Positions 61,435 through 64,000 of a stretch of DNA of 64,000 nt are shown in pieces (the stretch's first letter is position 1; every line of letters begins with the position of its first letter). Origin of the DNA: Rhyacophila brunnea (lineage: Eukaryota; Arthropoda; Insecta; Trichoptera; Rhyacophilidae); the NCBI GenBank assembly GCA_022495005.1, contig JAGYXB010001018.1, positions 558,001-622,000 of the forward strand, in the 5' to 3' direction. The notes under the pieces were generated by a model that saw nothing but the letters and a program-made list of their open reading frames with translations, had not been told where the DNA came from and made no database searches. A program made the position numbers and the translations under genes.

Positions 61435-61515
61435 CTTTATAATCCAGTGCGTAAGATGCTGGCCTTTTATCTGAAGGCTACTGGTTAGATTCTCGGAGAG
61501 GTCACAATATATTTA
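61435..61515 (+). repeat. tRNA-like SINE head remnant
   Basis: AATCCAGTGCGTAAGATGCTGGCC is close to the A-box half of the SINE at 19738 (CAGTGCGTAAAGCGCTGGCC), followed by a weak B box, TGGTTAGATTCTC, and GGAGAGGTCAC. Body and tail are not preserved. Confidence 0.45.
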
Positions 61516-61547
61516 TGCAGATGGTTGAAACGGACTCTTATTTGAGT

Positions 61548-61975
61548 TGCTCCGCTCCAACTCCACTGCAGGACATAATACTTGTTCCAGCTCTGCTCCA
61601 GGTTCTGCTCCACTCCAAGTAAAAAGTTTTAATTAATAAAGTAAGTAAGTAAACAATAAATTAAGAAAAATATATTAAAATAATCAATTTTGTAATAAGG
61701 TTTAATATTCGAGCATTAATTTTTAATTCTGTTAAACAAATCGTCTTTTATTATCTGCCTTTTCTGTTAAAAAAGTAAGATTTCATAACTTAGCAGTGTT
61801 GCCATATTTTAAAAAATTTCAGTGTTGTAAAGTTTGAAATACAATATTTTCATTGGAATTTGGGAAAATTTAATAATAAAAAAAATTCGGACCAGTGGAC
61901 CACTACAAATTATTGGTACTCCATCTCCGCTTTTGCTCCGAATAAAACCTCATTGTTCCACTACTCCGTGTTTCT
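61548..61975. repeat. GCTCC-rich short repeats
   Basis: TTGCTCCGCTCCAACTCCAC, CCAGCTCTGCTCCAGG and TCTGCTCCACTCC lie within 61548-61618; a second cluster (CTCCATCTCCGCTTTTGCTC) is at 61919-61940, with TTCCACTACTCCG after it. Degenerate CTCC-type motifs like these decorate the ends of some insect DNA transposons, but no element could be delimited. Confidence 0.4.
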
Positions 61976-62745
61976 GCGCTCTGTATTTATGTGATGTTAT
62001 CAAAGTATTGGTGTTCTGATTCTTTATCTTCTATTACTAATAATTAATAATTACACTACTAACTTTTAATGATCCCCATAAACTTTTTGAGTGTTAAAAA
62101 ATATAATAAATGCATTTATAAATAATAATAAAAAACATTGCTATTATTGAGTCTTATGACGTCATATTTTATTGTTCAAATGAATGATATATATACAGAA
62201 GCTTATAACTTATAACAATAATTATACAATGTTTTGTATACTTTCCTAGTTTCCTTTTATTTTCCGCAATACAGTTTTACAGATATACTATTGTTACAAG
62301 TCTAGTATCAAACCAATCCGATATTAATGGTTTGTGCGAAAAAATCCCTGCTCTCTACCATGTGAGAAATTATGATCATACTAAAGTCAGCGACAGATTA
62401 GAGCACGGGTACCCTATCCATCGTTTCTGACCTTTAGAGGGATCGCGACCTGCATGGTATTTTTTAGGCGGTCGCCAACTAATAAAATGATAATATGAAT
62501 TAAACATTGTATTATTTTCAAACAAAAAATACTGTTTTGTGTAAATATTGTGTACAGTCGCTTGGCAAGTATTTATAGTTTTGTATTCATACAATATAAT
62601 ATAAATAAATACAAGTTAAAAATAACTTTTTATATGCAACGTTTTTAAATTTTCTGTTGAATCATATAAACTTGACAATTCTATGTATTAATAATTTAGG
62701 ACAAATCAGGCAATTGTCAACAAAGCATTTTTTTGCTATTTTGCA
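61976..62745. other. Gene-free stretch
   Basis: No ORF or RNA. A short less AT-rich patch at 62395-62480 (GGGATCGCGACC, GGCGGTCGCC) resembles a degraded transposon end, but nothing can be delimited. Confidence 0.35.
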
Positions 62746-63105
62746 ACAAACAAACAAATATGAAATACTGAAATGTCACTTTGATTTCCATAGTAACGTA
62801 CGTATATATTAATAATTTAGTTGCTAGGACCACCCCCTTAGCAACCAATAATAGTGGATTAGATTGCGGATTTCTTCCAAAATAACTTTTCATGCAAAAC
62901 AGAATTTACTGAAATGAATTCAATTCTACTTAAAGATGGCTAAAAGTATTAAAAGAATGCATTGGCATCGTGTTCTGATATATTCTAAAAGTTTCAAATA
63001 TCTAGCTAGTCGGGAAATTAGTTGAAATCGATTGCAAGACTTGTACTGGATAAACAACCACCGGACAAACAAGAATACGATCTAAGAAAAACGTGGTAAT
63101 AAATT
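62746..63105. repeat. Interspersed repeat of about 360 bp (copy B)
   Basis: Second copy of the repeat at 17952-18347, same orientation, starting at a CAAACAAACAAA run and ending AAACGTGGTAA. It has two extra bases in the small hairpin (GGACCACCCCCTTAGC) and lacks the duplicated CATTTTGACATTT present in copy A. Confidence 0.7.
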
Positions 63106-63649
63106 ACACAATTATTTAATAGTAAGCACCTTACATATGTACCAAAAATATAAACAATGAAAAAAATATAAAACACCGGTCGGGACGGGTTTGAAGATTA
63201 AATTTCGTGCATTTTTTATCAGTTGTTTTCTACAAGACCGAATATTATGCTAAGCGAAGTCGAGACGTGTTTACTCAAAACCCCTTTTAGGAAAAATGGT
63301 AGGAAACGGAAAACAAATGCAAATTAGGTCATGTAGCTTGAGGATTATTCTATGAACATCCTTTTCTTGCATTTCTTTTTTATTAGGTGTGTAACAGTAG
63401 CCTGCCTATTCAAAATTCTTTATGAGTATCGCGCGTAAATACACTATGCATTATACATTTTATAATGCTGAAAGGATATATCTGTATTTAAATCGTATTA
63501 AGGGAAGGATTATATTTGAGCGATATACAAATACAATGTTTTAGTAAAGTTTGTAGTGGATCGATTCGGCACTGCCAACTGGACATCACCACAATCTGTC
63601 AGTCGAACGAACGTCTAGAAAGAGATTAATAAAATGGTGGACAACAAAT
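63106..63649. other. Gene-free stretch
   Basis: Nothing recognisable on either strand. Confidence 0.35.
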
Positions 63650-63910
63650 ACAGCTAATTTCTTTTATTTTGTTAACTGTCAATTCATGGTGGAACTGCAT
63701 TCTTTTATTATTTGATTTAATAAAACGCATTTTTTGTAGTACTTATTCCACTTTTCCACCTCCACCTCAGAGGGACATTTTCAACTGTTGAAAAATTTAA
63801 AATGTCCATCTGAGGTGGACAAAACTGGTTCTAATTTATTGATTAAAAGTGAAATAAGTACTACAAAAAAAATCGTTTTATTAAATCAAACAATAATAGA
63901 ACTGACTATC
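63650..63910. repeat. Foldback repeat, relative of 34404-34585
   Basis: The right half (from AAAATGTCCATCTGAGG at 63800, through AATAAGTACTAC to GTTTTATTAAATCAAA) is mirrored by the left half (TTTGATTTAATAAAACG at 63710 to CCTCAGAGGGACATTTT at 63780). The left half lacks about 30 bases around the ACTGGTTCTAATTTATTG portion. The outside word TGTCAATTCATG is shared with the 34.4-kb copy. Confidence 0.65.
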
Positions 63911-64000
63911 ACTAATAATACAATCAATACGCGAATACATCGTCAAAACGATAATAATAGATCATTAGTACCTAATAATTATTAACAATAAAAATACTAC
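63905..64000. repeat. Partial satellite-like unit at window edge
   Basis: CACTAATAATACAATCAATA, CATCGTCAAAACG and AATAATAGATCATTAGTA correspond in order to parts of the tandem units at 26990-27340. The array may continue beyond the window. Confidence 0.5.

Noticed and set aside
62390..62480. Degraded hAT end (GGGATCGCGACC ... GGCGGTCGCC)
   Set aside because: Resemblance to hAT ends is weak and no partner end or target duplication was found.

Overview
The window looks like a piece of an AT-rich insect genome assembly, most likely a hemipteran and plausibly an aphid. The grounds are an unmistakable insect biogenic-amine receptor, TTAGG-type (CCTAA) repeats, a tRNA-derived SINE, an RTE-type LINE with a (TGA)n tail, a mariner, and many small inverted-repeat elements in very AT-rich, gene-poor DNA. 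The species call is inference. There is no bacterial, CRISPR or operon content.

Layout. 1-20365: no recognisable host gene. This stretch holds inverted-repeat elements (51-196, 4306-5078, 14668-14998), a SINE (6154-6390), decayed LINE reverse-transcriptase tails (5350-5740, 7600-8045, 10480-10680), a GC-richer candidate LTR (11089-12071), a broken Tc1/mariner-superfamily transposase (13810-14286), a complete but dead mariner (15096-16369) and a second SINE type (19738-19917). 20366-38965: an 18.6-kb block with one real gene, an intronless coding region for a type-1 tyramine receptor (28240-29613). Candidate 5'-UTR exon signals lie upstream of it and transposable-element debris lies around it. 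38966-39904: a foldback element that runs into a 100-N gap (39905-40004). 40005-58599: a second, almost identical copy of the 18.6-kb block, including a second tyramine receptor (47879-49252) with the same protein. 58600-64000: unique sequence with a diverged minisatellite, one small exon-like ORF (60402-60560) and more repeats.

The main structural point is that the repeated block very probably is not two genes. Copy 1 ends in the foldback element and then the gap. Copy 2 starts immediately after the gap, lacks the element and reads into new sequence. That is what two heterozygous, overlapping contigs look like when a scaffolder places them end to end without merging them. A true recent tandem duplication remains possible and needs read depth to exclude.

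The rest is a transposon graveyard in which several insertions can be resolved to the base from target-site duplications: a SINE with a 9-bp duplication, two hAT-like elements with 8-bp duplications, a mariner and a mariner-like MITE with TA, and an LINE nested in an older repeat whose unfilled relative is also present. I found no convincing new biological system. The most unusual items are the MITE that carries an insect-telomere-like array between 74-bp perfect inverted repeats, the foldback element at the duplication breakpoint, and the DRF (instead of DRY) motif of the receptor.
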